Below are positions 29,198 through 29,290 of a stretch of DNA of 29,290 nucleotides, one piece after another. Position numbers and translations under genes: made by a program. Position 1 is the first letter of the stretch. Every line of letters starts with the position of its first letter. The stretch is from Chara braunii (Eukaryota > Streptophyta > Charophyceae > Charales > Characeae), in NCBI GenBank assembly GCA_003427395.1, contig BFEA01000133.1, positions 1,025,121-1,054,410 of the forward strand, given 5' to 3'. The notes beneath the pieces were generated by a model. It had not been told where the DNA came from. It did no database searches and saw only the letters and a program-made list of their open reading frames with translations.

Positions 29198-29290
<93 letters not shown>
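29198..29290 (+). repeat. (CA)n then (GA)n compound microsatellite, running off the window
   Basis: CA units at 29198-29259 and GA units at 29260-29290. Confidence 0.97.

Overview
This window is nuclear DNA of a eukaryote, most likely a streptophyte (green-lineage) organism with a large, repeat-swollen genome and flagellated cells. Three things point that way: (i) two spliced exons of a cytosolic carboxypeptidase (CCP/AGTPBP1-AGBL family, tubulin deglutamylases, typical of organisms with cilia or flagellated sperm); (ii) LINE retrotransposons carrying the C-terminal zf-RVT zinc-binding domain common in plant LINEs; (iii) a plastid-type trnE(UUC) sequence embedded in non-plastid DNA. A charophyte alga such as Chara, or a seedless land plant, would fit; this is inference and I cannot name the species. 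There is no bacterial-style gene organisation, operon, CRISPR array or phage.

Layout. 1-2750: low-complexity tracts, a tRNA-like sequence (c. 556-628), a hairpin-rich block (1160-1570) and a tRNA-derived SINE on the minus strand (2130-2350). 2752-7191: a (CT)n microsatellite abutting a 5'-truncated, mutated LINE on the plus strand, ending in a 3' stem-loop and poly(A). 7647-9303: two more tRNA-derived SINEs. 9434-9537 and 14477-14618: the two CCP exons, which join in phase across a 4.9-kb intron full of tandem repeats, a 65-bp double-hairpin repeat, a 38-bp perfect inverted repeat and a minisatellite. 14768-15750 and 21777-22760: two diverged copies (A, B) of a hairpin-rich repeat. 15932-20640: a locally duplicated segment whose second unit was interrupted by a minus-strand LINE, which was itself split by a 1334-bp element with TG...CA ends, 11-bp terminal inverted repeats and a 5-bp target duplication (18785-20118, a solo-LTR-like hairpin-rich element, C). 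22815-22888: plastid-derived trnE. 23-29.3 kb: non-coding repeats, including an 81-bp tandem duplication whose copies differ only by transitions, a LINE 3'-end fragment, and (CA)n/(GA)n tracts at the end.

The only host gene I can support is the CCP gene on the plus strand; the window holds two internal exons with very long flanking introns, and the rest of the gene (the catalytic M14 exons downstream and the N-terminal exons upstream) is not visible. The LINEs are decayed and carry several stops and frameshifts. The observations I would check first are the nested LTR-in-LINE-in-duplication structure, the arrays of stem-loops in repeats A-C, and the CCP gene itself.
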